A DNA stretch of 64,000 nucleotides from Actinomycetales bacterium (GTDB lineage Bacteria > Actinomycetota > Actinomycetes > S36-B12). The DNA lies in assembly GCA_018970025.1 (NCBI GenBank), contig JAGWXF010000001.1, positions 124,001 to 188,000 on the forward strand, written 5' to 3'. How positions within the stretch are numbered: the stretch's first letter is position 1; every line of letters starts with the position of its first letter. A program made the position numbers and the translations under genes. Shown here piece after piece: positions 1 through 9,830 of this stretch. The notes under the pieces were generated by a model. It was not told the DNA's origin. It saw only the letters and a program-made list of their open reading frames with translations, and ran no database searches.

Positions 1-1
1 C

Positions 2-238
2 GAGGCCCTGCGGATCGGGCTGGCACACGCCGTGCACCCACTGGCCGGCCTGGACGCCGCTGCCCGTGACATGGCCGCGGCCCTGTGCACCGCACCGGCC
101 GGTGCCGTCCGCGACCTCAAGCCGCTCCTGCGGCATGCCATCGACGCAGCGCCGGCCGAGCAGCGGGCCATGGAGCGACGCATGCAGATCCGTCGCATCG
201 CCGACCTGCGCAGCCTGCTCGGCCAGGAGCCGTCATGA
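2..238 (+). CDS. Enoyl-CoA hydratase/isomerase family protein, C-terminal fragment (truncated by window edge)
   Basis: Open frame from window start; EALRIGLAHAVHPLAGLDAAARDMAAALCTAPAGAVRDLKPLL.. typical crotonase C-terminus. Confidence 0.7.
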   Translation, partial: EALRIGLAHAVHPLAGLDAAARDMAAALCTAPAGAVRDLKPLLRHAIDAAPAEQRAMERRMQIRRIADLRSLLGQEPS

Positions 239-2112
239 GCGGCGAGCACGCCTGGCTTGCCTACCGGGCGATGACCCGTGACCGGTCGGTCGCGCAGCGA
301 AGCGTCGGCCGCGTGGTCGTGCGCCGCATCCTGGGCTACGCGCGGCCCTATCGCGCCCTGGTGTGGGTCTTCCTGGCGACGCTGGTCGCGGCGTCACTGC
401 TCAGCGTCGCGCAGCCCCTGCTGTTCCGGCGGATCATCGACCAGGGGATCAGCAAGGGCGATGCCAGGGTCGTCACGATCACCGCCCTGCTCGTCGCCCT
501 GATCGCCGTCGCCGACGCCGGCCTGGGCCTGGTCGGCCGGTGGTATTCATCCCGCATCGGGGAGGGGCTCATCTTCGACCTGCGCACCCAGGTCTACGAC
601 CACGTGCAGCGGCAGTCGATCGCGTTCTTCATGCGGGCCCAGACCGGCGCCCTCATCGCCCGCCTGAACAGCGACGTGATCGGGGCCCAGCAGGCCTTCA
701 CGTCGACGCTCGGCGGGGTCATCGGCAATCTCATCTCCCTGGTCATCGTGCTGACGACCATGATGCTGCTGTCCTGGCAGGTCACCCTCGTCTCGCTGCT
801 GCTCGTTCCGGTGTTCCTGCTGCCGGCCCGCTGGATGGGCCGGCGCCTGCAGGCGCTCACCCGCGAGCAGATGCAGCTGAATGCCGAGATGAGCACGCAG
901 ATGTCCGAGCGGTTCAATGTGGCCGGTGCGCTGCTGGTCAAGCTGTTCGGCCGGCCTGCCGACGAGGCCGCCCTGTTCGGCGGCCGTGCCGGTCGCGTGC
1001 GCGATATCGGCATCCGGATGGCGATGGCGAACCGCTGGTTCTTCACTGCGCTGACCCTGGTGGCGAGCCTGGCGACCGCGGTCGCCTACGGCCTCGGCGG
1101 CAACCTCGTCGTCAGCGGCGTCATCAGCCTCGGGACGCTCCTGGCACTCGTCGCGCTGCTGGCACAGCTGTACGGCCCGCTCACGGCCCTGTCCAACGTC
1201 CGGGTCGACGTGATGACCGCCCTGGTCTCCTTCGAGCGGGTGTTCGAGGTGCTGGACCTGCCCACCATGGTGCAGCAGGCACCCGATGCAACGCCGGTTC
1301 CGGACGGACCCCTGGATGTGCGATTCGACCACGTGAGATTCCGCTACCCCCTGGCCTCGGAGGTATCCCTGGCGTCCCTGGAGTCGGTTGCGCGGGAGGA
1401 GTCCCAGCAGTCGGCGGCGGACGTCATCAGGGATGTCACCTTCGCGGTCCCCCCGGGCACCCTGACCGCGATCGTCGGCCCGTCCGGTGCCGGCAAGACC
1501 ACGCTCAGCGCGCTGGTGACCAGGCTCTACGACGTCACTGAGGGGTCAATCCGGATCGGCGGCCAGGACGTGCGCGAGGTGACCCTCGCCTCCCTGCAGG
1601 AGGCTGTGGGCGTGGTCACCCAGGACGCCCACCTGTTCCACGACACCATCCGGGCGAACCTGCGCTATGCGCGGCCCGAGGCCAGCGATGCCGAGCTGAT
1701 GCAGGCCTGCCGGGCCGCCCAGATCGGCGACTTCATCAGCGGCCTGCCCAACGGGCTGGACACCGTGGTCGGGGATCGCGGCTATCGGCTCTCCGGCGGG
1801 GAGAAGCAGCGGCTGGCCCTGGCACGGCTGCTGCTGAAGGCACCGCGCGTGCTGATCCTCGACGAGGCGACCGCACACCTCGACAGCGAGAGCGAGGCGG
1901 CCGTCCAGCGAGCTCTCGATGACGCACTGGTCGGCCGGACGTCGATCGTCATCGCGCACCGGCTGTCCACGATCCGCAAGGCAGACCAGATCCTGGTCAT
2001 GGTGGACGGCCAGATCGCCGAGCGGGGGACCCATGAGGAGCTGCTCGAGCGGGAAGGGACCTATGCCGATCTCTACCGCACCCAGTTCAGCGTGGAGCCG
2101 GCTGCTCGGTGA
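235..2112 (+). CDS. ABC transporter ATP-binding protein/permease (exporter type)
   Basis: N-terminal TM domain, Walker A GPSGAGKTT, signature LSGGEKQR, Walker B VLILDEATAHLD; ATGA overlap with upstream gene. Confidence 0.93.
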   Translation: MSGEHAWLAYRAMTRDRSVAQRSVGRVVVRRILGYARPYRALVWVFLATLVAASLLSVAQPLLFRRIIDQGISKGDARVVTITALLVALIAVADAGLGLVGRWYSSRIGEGLIFDLRTQVYDHVQRQSIAFFMRAQTGALIARLNSDVIGAQQAFTSTLGGVIGNLISLVIVLTTMMLLSWQVTLVSLLLVPVFLLPARWMGRRLQALTREQMQLNAEMSTQMSERFNVAGALLVKLFGRPADEAALFGGRAGRVRDIGIRMAMANRWFFTALTLVASLATAVAYGLGGNLVVSGVISLGTLLALVALLAQLYGPLTALSNVRVDVMTALVSFERVFEVLDLPTMVQQAPDATPVPDGPLDVRFDHVRFRYPLASEVSLASLESVAREESQQSAADVIRDVTFAVPPGTLTAIVGPSGAGKTTLSALVTRLYDVTEGSIRIGGQDVREVTLASLQEAVGVVTQDAHLFHDTIRANLRYARPEASDAELMQACRAAQIGDFISGLPNGLDTVVGDRGYRLSGGEKQRLALARLLLKAPRVLILDEATAHLDSESEAAVQRALDDALVGRTSIVIAHRLSTIRKADQILVMVDGQIAERGTHEELLEREGTYADLYRTQFSVEPAAR

Positions 2113-2836
2113 CCTGCTCGGCCTCCTGGGGTGTGCGCGCCTCGCGGCGCAGGAAGACCCACCAGCCGATGATCGCAACGACGGCGAACAGCAGCCACTG
2201 CACGGCGTACGAGATGTTCCGTCCCTCGTCCACCTGTGGGGCCGTGACGGGCAGCAGCGCGGGGTCATCCGCCTCCGCGGCCTGGAGGTACCCGGGGACG
2301 GTCGACCTGACGGACGTCGCGATCCGCAGGACGTCCGGGTCGATGCCGACCACCATGCCGGCGGGCATCCCAGCCTGTCGGTCCGCGTCTTCGTCCTCAT
2401 ATGGCTGCCAGGCACCGACCAGGGTCACCTCGCCGGCAGGCAGCGCCGGGGTCGCGGGGACGTTCGTCGCTGGACCCTCCGCGGGGATCCACCCTCGGCT
2501 GACCCAGGCCGTGCGGCCATCGGCGAGCTCCAGGGCGCCGAGCACCCAGAAGCCGTTCCTGCCATCGCGGTAGCGCAGTCGGGCGAGCGCCGTGCTGCCG
2601 GCCAGATAGCGGCCGGTAACCGACACCCGGTGCCATGGCGCCAGGTCGCGAAGGCTGTCGTCGCCCGGCAGGGGAGTCGGGGCAGAAGCCTGCGCGGCCA
2701 GCAGGCCGAGTCGCTCGGCTCGATGCTGCTCCGCCCGTGACCACTGCCAGGCGCTCAGGATGCCGAAGGCGATGATCGAGCCGATGACAAGCGCCGTGAA
2801 GCCCAGCCAGCGCCTGGTTCGCAGCAGCGGCAGCAT
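2087..2836 (-). CDS. SURF1 family protein (cytochrome oxidase biogenesis)
   Basis: N-term and C-term TM segments, WQWSRAEQH, RGWIPAEG, NISYAVQWLLFA motifs. Confidence 0.85.
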   Translation of the reverse strand: MLPLLRTRRWLGFTALVIGSIIAFGILSAWQWSRAEQHRAERLGLLAAQASAPTPLPGDDSLRDLAPWHRVSVTGRYLAGSTALARLRYRDGRNGFWVLGALELADGRTAWVSRGWIPAEGPATNVPATPALPAGEVTLVGAWQPYEDEDADRQAGMPAGMVVGIDPDVLRIATSVRSTVPGYLQAAEADDPALLPVTAPQVDEGRNISYAVQWLLFAVVAIIGWWVFLRREARTPQEAEQVTEQPAPR

Positions 2837-2865
2837 GAATCTCCTCAGGGTGCGCTGCCGGGAGC

Positions 2866-3240
2866 CTACGGGGTGGTGCGCTCGCTGCCGTAGGCGATGA
2901 TCGTCGCTGCGTGATCCCCGGGGGATTCGGGCATGCCGGCCGGCAGCGAGGGCAGGCCCGGCGCTGCGACGCCGACATCGCCAGGCTCGTCGTTCTCGCG
3001 GCCGGCATTGGCGATGACGACCGCCAGGTACGGCAGCACGACGGCCCCGACGATGAAGATCCATTTCGGCCAGCCGGGCACGAAGATGGCCGCGATCACG
3101 CAGGTCGTCCGGATCCCCATGGAGATCAGGTATCGACGGGTGCGGCCGACCTGCTCGCGACTGAGCCCGCGCTGCGCCTCGGTGATCGTGTAGACCGGCT
3201 CTGCTTCGGGCGCCCTGGACACGTCAGCAGGGTATGCCAC
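2866..3240 (-). CDS. DUF3099 family membrane protein
   Basis: VYTITEAQRGLSREQVGRTRRYLISMGIRTTCVIAAIF...GWPKWIFIVGAVVLPYLAVVIANA. Confidence 0.8.
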   Translation of the reverse strand: MAYPADVSRAPEAEPVYTITEAQRGLSREQVGRTRRYLISMGIRTTCVIAAIFVPGWPKWIFIVGAVVLPYLAVVIANAGRENDEPGDVGVAAPGLPSLPAGMPESPGDHAATIIAYGSERTTP

Positions 3241-3355
3241 GTTCCGCGATCCTGCCCGTCGTCACGGACCGGTGCTAGCGTCGCGCAGGCCAGCCGGTCA
3301 GCCGGTCATTGGCCTGGTCGCCCGGCACCCAAGCCGTCAGCCCGAAGGAGTCGGC

Positions 3356-3568
3356 ATGAATCGAACATACGGTCTCACCGAGGTCGTCGGCACGTCCCAG
3401 GAAGGCATCGACGCGGCGATCCAGAACGCGGTCGAGCGGACGTCGCAGACCGTGCGGCATGTGGACTGGTTCGAGGTCACCCAGATCCGCGGCTACGTGC
3501 GGGAGGGCAAGGTCGACCACTACCAGGTGTCGCTGAAGATCGGCTACCGCATGGAGGACGCCCGATGA
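3356..3568 (+). CDS. Dodecin family protein
   Basis: 70 aa, YGLTEVVGTSQEGIDAAIQNAVERTSQTVRHVDWFEVTQIRG..YQVSLKIGYRME; GAAGGAG RBS. Confidence 0.88.
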   Translation: MNRTYGLTEVVGTSQEGIDAAIQNAVERTSQTVRHVDWFEVTQIRGYVREGKVDHYQVSLKIGYRMEDAR

Positions 3569-4269
3569 GCGACGTGATCCTGGTCACCGGAGGCAATCGC
3601 GGCATCGGCCACGCCATCGCCCTGCGGCTGCGAGCGGCCGGACACCGCGTCGTGGTCGGGTCCCGATCGGGGAGCGCGCCGGACGGCCTGGATGCGGTTC
3701 CGCTCGATGTATCCCTTCCGTCCTCCATCGACGCCGCTTTCGAGCGCATTGAGGACGCATTCGGCCCGGTGCACGGGCTCGTTGCCAACGCGGGCATCAC
3801 GCGCGACACGCTGCTGATGCGGATGACCGACGAGGACCTCGACGAGGTGCTGGCGACCAACCTGGCCGGGTCGATCCGACTGGCCCGCAGGTCGCTGCGG
3901 GGGATGATCAAGGCCCGCCGCGGCCGAATCGTCTTCATCTCCTCGGTTGTGGGCCTGATGGGCTCCGCCGGGCAGGTCAACTACGCCGCGGCCAAGGCCG
4001 GGCTGGTCGGCGCCGCGCGATCCCTCGCCCGCGAGGTCGGCTCCCGCGGCATCACGGTAAACGTCGTCGCGCCGGGCTTCGTCGAGACGGACATGACGGC
4101 GGGGCTGCCCGACGACCGCAAGGCGGAGATCCTCTGCGCCGTTCCCCTCGGCCGCTACGCTCAGCCCGCCGAGGTGGCCGCTGTCGTGGAGTTCCTGGTC
4201 GGTGATGGCGCCGCGTACGTGACCGGAGCAGTCCTGCCGGTCGACGGCGGCCTGGGCATGGGGCACTAG
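3565..4269 (+). CDS. fabG: 3-oxoacyl-ACP reductase (SDR)
   Basis: TGGNRGIG, NAG, S..YxxxK (NYAAAKAG), VAPGFVETDMT; followed by enoyl-ACP reductase. Confidence 0.9.
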   Translation: MSDVILVTGGNRGIGHAIALRLRAAGHRVVVGSRSGSAPDGLDAVPLDVSLPSSIDAAFERIEDAFGPVHGLVANAGITRDTLLMRMTDEDLDEVLATNLAGSIRLARRSLRGMIKARRGRIVFISSVVGLMGSAGQVNYAAAKAGLVGAARSLAREVGSRGITVNVVAPGFVETDMTAGLPDDRKAEILCAVPLGRYAQPAEVAAVVEFLVGDGAAYVTGAVLPVDGGLGMGH

Positions 4270-4300
4270 GCAGCACTCCGTTACTGAAGGGACGCAGCGC

Positions 4301-5068
4301 ATGGGGATCCTCGAGGGCAAGCGCATCCTCGTCACGGGCATCCTGACCGACCAGTCGATCGCCTTCCACGTCGCGCGCATCGCCCAGGAGCAGGGTGCGC
4401 AGGTCGTGCTCAGCTCATTCGGACGCACCATGCCGCTGACGCGCCGGTCCTCCGGCCGCCTGCCCCAGGCACCGCCGATCGTCGAGCTCGACGTGACGGA
4501 CCCCGAGCACCTCGACGCGCTGGCCGACCGGGTGCGCGAGCATGTCCCGGCCCTGGACGGAGTGCTGCACTCCATCGGCTTCGCCCCGGAGGCGGCCCTC
4601 GGGGGCAACTTCCTGCAGACCGGCTGGGATGACGTCAGCACCGCACTGCACGTGTCCGCCTACTCGCTGAAATCCCTCGCGACGGCTGCCCTGCCCCTGA
4701 TGGGCGACGGGGGTGCCATCGTCGGGCTGGACTTCGATGCCACCGTGGCCTGGCCCAAGTACGACTGGATGGGCGTGGCCAAGGCAGCCTTCGAGAGCAC
4801 CGCGCGCTACCTCGCCCGAGACCTCGGCCCGCGCGGTATCCGGGTCAATCTGGTCGCAGCCGGCCCGATTCGAACCATGGCGGCCAAGAGCATCCCCGGG
4901 TTCGATGAGTTCGAGGAGGTCTGGAGGACCCGGGCGCCGATTGGCTGGGACCTCGATGACCCGGTTCCGGCAGCCCGAGCGTGCGTTGCGCTGCTCTCCG
5001 ACTGGTTCCCGGCAACGACAGGGGAGATCGTGCATGTCGACGGCGGAGTGCACTCCCAGGGTGCCTAG
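4301..5068 (+). CDS. fabI: Enoyl-ACP reductase (NADH)
   Basis: GKRILVTGILTDQSIAFHVARIAQEQGA, LHSIGFAPEAALGG, YDWMGVAKAAFES. Confidence 0.92.
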   Translation: MGILEGKRILVTGILTDQSIAFHVARIAQEQGAQVVLSSFGRTMPLTRRSSGRLPQAPPIVELDVTDPEHLDALADRVREHVPALDGVLHSIGFAPEAALGGNFLQTGWDDVSTALHVSAYSLKSLATAALPLMGDGGAIVGLDFDATVAWPKYDWMGVAKAAFESTARYLARDLGPRGIRVNLVAAGPIRTMAAKSIPGFDEFEEVWRTRAPIGWDLDDPVPAARACVALLSDWFPATTGEIVHVDGGVHSQGA

Positions 5069-6566
5069 CCAGCCAGCCGATAGTCCCGTCCTGGAGGCTG
5101 CCCTGGACCGTGCGCGGTCGCAGGGCGCCTCGCATGCCGACGTCCGCATCACGTCGACCCGTCATTCCGCCATGAGCGTGCGCGACGGGGATCTGCAGGC
5201 CTGCGTCGACCAGCAGGGCCGGGGCCTGGGCGTTCGCGTCGTCGTCGACGGATGCTGGGGATTCGCCTCCAGCGATGTCATCACCCAGGACGAGGCCAGG
5301 GCCGTTGCCGAGCGCGCCGTCGCCATGGCTCGGATGAGCCGTCACCTGACCACCAGGCGGGTGGAGCTGGCCCCTGAGCCGGTCCACGTGGGCACCTGGG
5401 AGTCGCCGTACGACATCGATCCCTTCGAGGTGTCCCAGGCGGAGCGGCTTGCCGTGATCACCGAGCGGAGCCTGGCCCTGCGCGCCGATCGGCGCGTCGA
5501 TCATGTCGATGCCAGCCTGCTCGCGGTCCGCGAGGGCGTGGAGTATGCCGACAGCCACGGCTCGCACACCGAACAGGTCCGCCGGCGCATCGAGGCGCAG
5601 TGGTCGGTGACCGCGATCGAGGGCCGCACGGGCGCCTTCGAGTCCATGACGACGACCGCCCCGCCGGCCGCCCGCGGCTGGGAGTACGTCCTTGGCGCCG
5701 GCGAGCAGGTCGGGGGAGCCCGGCCCTGGGACTGGGACGCCGAGCTGAGCCGCCTGCCGGAGCTGGTCCAGGAGAAGCTCACAGCCCCGGGGATCGAGCC
5801 CGGCCGGTACACCCTCGTCCTGGACCCGACGAACCTCTGGCTGACCATTCACGAGTCCGTCGGCCATGCCACCGAGCTCGACCGGGCGCTGGGGTACGAG
5901 GCCAACTACGCGGGCACCTCGTTCGCGACCCCCGACCTGCTCGGCACCCTGCGGTACGGATCGCCCCTGATGCACGTGACCGGTGACCGCACGGCTCCCT
6001 ACGGCCTGTCCTCCGTCGCCTGGGACGACGAGGGCGTCGCCGCGCAGGCGTGGGACCTCGTGCGCGATGGCATCCTGGTCGGCTACCAGCTCGATCGTGC
6101 GATGGCGGCCGAGCTGGGCCTGGGCCGGTCGAATGGGTGTGCGTACGCCGATGCCGCCGAGCACGTGCCCATCCAGCGGATGCCGAATGTCTCGCTGCAG
6201 CCTGACCCGAGCGGAGGGTCCGTCGATGACCTGATCGCGGGGGTGGAGGACGGGCTCTACATCGTCGGCGACAACAGCTGGTCCATCGACATGCAGCGAT
6301 ACAACTTCCAGTTCACCGGCCAGCAGTTCCACCGCATCCGCAACGGCCGGCTGGTCGGCCAGGTCAAGGACGTCGCCTACCAGTCCAGCACGCCGCAGTT
6401 CTGGGGCTCGCTCATCGCACTCGGCGGCCCGTCCACCTATCTCCTGGGCGGAGCCCTCAACTGCGGCAAGGGCCAGCCGGGGCAGGTGGCCGCCGTATCG
6501 CATGGCTGCCCGGCCGCGGTCTTCGCCGACGTGAACGTCCTCAACAGCGCCCAGGAGGGGGGATGA
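5061..6566 (+). CDS. tldD: TldD-type metallopeptidase
   Basis: HESVGHATELDRALGYEANYAGTSF (HExxxH), paired with TldE-like gene; GTG start overlapping fabI stop. Confidence 0.85.
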   Translation: MPSQPADSPVLEAALDRARSQGASHADVRITSTRHSAMSVRDGDLQACVDQQGRGLGVRVVVDGCWGFASSDVITQDEARAVAERAVAMARMSRHLTTRRVELAPEPVHVGTWESPYDIDPFEVSQAERLAVITERSLALRADRRVDHVDASLLAVREGVEYADSHGSHTEQVRRRIEAQWSVTAIEGRTGAFESMTTTAPPAARGWEYVLGAGEQVGGARPWDWDAELSRLPELVQEKLTAPGIEPGRYTLVLDPTNLWLTIHESVGHATELDRALGYEANYAGTSFATPDLLGTLRYGSPLMHVTGDRTAPYGLSSVAWDDEGVAAQAWDLVRDGILVGYQLDRAMAAELGLGRSNGCAYADAAEHVPIQRMPNVSLQPDPSGGSVDDLIAGVEDGLYIVGDNSWSIDMQRYNFQFTGQQFHRIRNGRLVGQVKDVAYQSSTPQFWGSLIALGGPSTYLLGGALNCGKGQPGQVAAVSHGCPAAVFADVNVLNSAQEGG

Positions 6567-7954
6567 TCGCGCCTCAGGTGCTTGCCGAGCGCGCCCTGCA
6601 GGCCGCCGCAGGCCTGGAGGACGCCATTGCGATCGTGCGGACCTCCTCGCGGGCCGACCTGCGCTGGGCGCGGACCACCCTGACCACCAACGGCGAATCC
6701 CGCCACACCGAGCTCACGCTCATCGGGTTCGCGCCGACGAATCCAGGAATGGCGACCGCGACCCTGACGGTCGTCCAGCCAACCGCCGACGATCTCGGCG
6801 ATCTCGCCGCCGGGGTCGCAGCCGCCCTGGCCGGGGCTCCCGCGGCCCCTGACGCCTTCCCCCTCGTCCAGCCCGACCAGCCAGCCGCGCGGGACTGGGC
6901 GGATCCTGCTGCCTATACCTCCAGTGCGGCACTCGACCCGCTCGCCGCGCCCTTGGGCGAGGTGTTCGCCGAATGCTCGACTGACGGTATCGAGCTGTTC
7001 GGCTACGCCGAGCACTCGCTGGTGACGACCTGGCTGGCGTCATCGACGGGACTGCGTCTGCGTCACGCGCAGCCCGCTGCCCGGCTGGAGATCACCGCCA
7101 AGTCGCATCAGCGATCCCGAAGCGCCTGGTGGGGCCATGCCGGCGATGACTTCGCCGGGATCGACCTCGCGCCCGGCGCCACCGACCTCCGGCGCGGGCT
7201 GCAGTGGCAGTCGCGGAACCTCGAGATACCACCCGGCCGCCGCCGGGTCATCCTCACGCCGAGTGCCGTGGGCGACCTGATGGTCGACCTGTGGTGGTCG
7301 GCCACGGCACGGCAGGCCGTCGAGGGGCGCAGTGTCTTCAGCGGCCCGGACGGCACCACGCGGATCGGCAGCCGGCTCAGCAGACGAGCCCTCTCCCTGG
7401 CCAGCGATGCCCACGACCCGGTGATCCCGGCCGGGAGCTTCCTGGCCAGCTCGGCCTCGGGCGAGGCCGCGTCGGTCTTCGATGACGGCATGCCGCTGGG
7501 ACGAGTGGCATGGATTCGCGACGGCGTCCTGGAGCACCTGCACGCCCCCAGGCACGTTGCGCAGGAGCACCGGCTGCCCCTGGCCATCTCCGCAGACACG
7601 CTCCGCATGGAGGATCCTGATGGCACGGGCGACCTCGACAGCGTCATCGCCCGAACGGATGACGGCCTGCTCATCACCTGCCTGTGGTACAACCGGCTCG
7701 TCGATCCGCAGACCCTCCTGCTGACCGGGCTGACCCGCGACGGGGTCTACGTCGTGCGAGGGGGCGAGGTCATCGGCTCCACGACCAACTTCCGCTTCAA
7801 CGACTCCCCGGTGTCGCTGCTTGACCGGATCACCGATGCCGGGTCGACCGTGCGGACCCTGCCGCGGGAGATGGGCGACTATGCACCGAGGGTGGCCATG
7901 CCCGCCACGGTCGTCGAGGACTTCCACCTGTCCACCGCCAGCGATGCCCGCTAG
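6563..7954 (+). CDS. tldE: TldE/PmbA family metallopeptidase partner
   Basis: ATGA overlap with tldD-like gene; PmbA/TldE-like C-terminal domain, lacks HExxxH. Confidence 0.82.
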   Translation: MIAPQVLAERALQAAAGLEDAIAIVRTSSRADLRWARTTLTTNGESRHTELTLIGFAPTNPGMATATLTVVQPTADDLGDLAAGVAAALAGAPAAPDAFPLVQPDQPAARDWADPAAYTSSAALDPLAAPLGEVFAECSTDGIELFGYAEHSLVTTWLASSTGLRLRHAQPAARLEITAKSHQRSRSAWWGHAGDDFAGIDLAPGATDLRRGLQWQSRNLEIPPGRRRVILTPSAVGDLMVDLWWSATARQAVEGRSVFSGPDGTTRIGSRLSRRALSLASDAHDPVIPAGSFLASSASGEAASVFDDGMPLGRVAWIRDGVLEHLHAPRHVAQEHRLPLAISADTLRMEDPDGTGDLDSVIARTDDGLLITCLWYNRLVDPQTLLLTGLTRDGVYVVRGGEVIGSTTNFRFNDSPVSLLDRITDAGSTVRTLPREMGDYAPRVAMPATVVEDFHLSTASDAR

Positions 7955-7970
7955 CGCGACCTGATCACGG

Positions 7971-8558
7971 ATGAGCACCATGGACGACCAGCCTGCGCCG
8001 ATGCCGATCGCTCCCGGGCCCGGCGGTGCCGGGGTGCGGCTGCTGCTCATGCGCCACGCCAAGAGCGACTACCCGCTCGGCGTCCGCGACCATGACCGGC
8101 CCCTGAGCAATCGAGGCAGGGCTGACGCCGCGGCGGCGGGGCGCTGGCTTGATTCGCAAGCCGGTCGCCTGCTCGGGCCACGGACGGCCGTGCTCGTCTC
8201 CTCAGCAACCCGCGCCCAGCAGACCTGGCAGATCGCCGGCGCAGGCCTGGGCCTGAGCGCGACCACCGAGGCAGCGCTCTACGAGGCCAGCGATCATGCC
8301 TATCTGGAGGTCGTGCGAGAGGGCCTGCTGCTGGCTGACACCGTCATGGTCGTCGGTCACAACCCGGCCACCGAATCGGTCGCACGGCGGCTGGTCATGC
8401 CGGTCGACTCGCATGAAGTCCACGCGATGGGGGAGAAGTTCCCGACCTCGGCGATCGCCCTGATCGACCTGCCCGACGGCGGCCTGCGGGACGGCAGCGG
8501 CCAGCTCGGAGCGTTCGTCATTCCCCGCGGTGATCGCCCACCGGGGGCGCCGGGGTGA
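7971..8558 (+). CDS. SixA-type histidine phosphatase
   Basis: LLLMRHAKSDYP...DHDRPLSNRGR, VVGHNPATE. Confidence 0.88.
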   Translation: MSTMDDQPAPMPIAPGPGGAGVRLLLMRHAKSDYPLGVRDHDRPLSNRGRADAAAAGRWLDSQAGRLLGPRTAVLVSSATRAQQTWQIAGAGLGLSATTEAALYEASDHAYLEVVREGLLLADTVMVVGHNPATESVARRLVMPVDSHEVHAMGEKFPTSAIALIDLPDGGLRDGSGQLGAFVIPRGDRPPGAPG

Positions 8559-9750
8559 TGAGCCCGTCGCGGGCATCGGCGCCCTCGATGTCCTCCCGGG
8601 TGATCCCGAGCAGGTAGAGGACCGAGTCAAGGTACGGAACCGACACCGAGGTGTCGGCCGCCTTGCGGGCCGGTGCCTTGGCGTTGAAGGCGACGCCGAG
8701 GCCCGCCGCCTGGAGCATGTCGATGTCATTGGCGCCGTCCCCGATTGCGATCGTCCGCCGCATCGGGATACCGAACTCGGCGGCGAAGTCCTGCAGGGCG
8801 GCCCGCTTGCCAGCGCGGTCGATGATCGGGCCGAGGACCCGGCCGGTCAGGGTGCCGTCGACGATCTCCAGGGAGTTCGCCCGAACCCCGCTCACGCCGA
8901 GCTCGCTGGCCAGCGGACCGATGACCTCGATGAACCCGCCGGAGACCAGGCAGACGCGGTAGCCGAGGTTGTTGAGGGTCCGGCACAGGGTCCGCGCGCC
9001 AGGCGTCAGGGTGATCCTGTCTCGGACATCGTCGATTGCCCGGGCATCGAGGCCTCGCAGCAGGGCCACCCGCTCGACCAGCGAGGCAGCGAAGTCCAGC
9101 TCGCCGGCCATGGCCCGCTCGGTGATGCGCGCGACCTGCGTGACGGCCCCCGCTGCGTCGGCGAGGAGGTCGATCACCTCATCCTGGATGAGGGTGGAGT
9201 CGACGTCCATCACCACAAGGTGCTGACCGCGCCGGTCGAGCCCGGCCTCCTGCACGGCGACGTCCACCTCATGGGCGGCCGCGGCGCTGGTCAGGGCCCG
9301 GCGCAGGTCCTGCACGTCTGCACCCGAGCCCTCGAACACGATGGCGGTGACCGGATACGAGGCGATGCGGCGGATGCGGTCGATGTTGCCGCCCCGTGCT
9401 GCGACCTCCTGTGCCAGCGCCGCCACCGCCGCCGGCCGGAGCGGTGCGCCCAGGATGGTCACGTGGACTCGGTTGCGCCGCCGGTCGGCATCCTCCTCGG
9501 CGCCGACCACGGTCGCCACGTCCATGTCGAGCGCTGCGGCGGCCTGACGAACGGCCGTGCGCAGCTCCTGCGGCAGGCCCGGCCCGTCGTCGAAGCCGAC
9601 GAGCACCGTCAGGATGAGATGCCCGCGCACCACCAGCTGCTCGACGTCGAGCACCGTGACTGGGAAGCCGGCCATCGCCGCGAACAGGGCCCGGGTGACG
9701 CCTGGCCGGTCATGCCCGGACACGGTCACGAGGAGGGTCTGATGAGCCAT
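8518..9750 (-). CDS. serB: Phosphoserine phosphatase with ACT domains
   Basis: LVVMDVDSTLIQDEVIDLLADAAG, GDGANDIDMLQAAGLGVAFNAK, N-terminal ACT-like region. Confidence 0.93.
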   Translation of the reverse strand: MAHQTLLVTVSGHDRPGVTRALFAAMAGFPVTVLDVEQLVVRGHLILTVLVGFDDGPGLPQELRTAVRQAAAALDMDVATVVGAEEDADRRRNRVHVTILGAPLRPAAVAALAQEVAARGGNIDRIRRIASYPVTAIVFEGSGADVQDLRRALTSAAAAHEVDVAVQEAGLDRRGQHLVVMDVDSTLIQDEVIDLLADAAGAVTQVARITERAMAGELDFAASLVERVALLRGLDARAIDDVRDRITLTPGARTLCRTLNNLGYRVCLVSGGFIEVIGPLASELGVSGVRANSLEIVDGTLTGRVLGPIIDRAGKRAALQDFAAEFGIPMRRTIAIGDGANDIDMLQAAGLGVAFNAKAPARKAADTSVSVPYLDSVLYLLGITREDIEGADARDGLITPAPPVGDHRGE

Positions 9751-9830
9751 GGGAGCGCAACGGTATCCCGCAATGCATGGCCCGCCCGGCAGGGGCACGG
9801 CTGGCGATGCGGCGGGCTACAGTCCGTCGC

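Noticed and set aside
4845-6503. 552-aa minus-strand ORF opposite tldD
   Set aside because: Antisense to a gene with a conserved HExxxH motif; no family signature.
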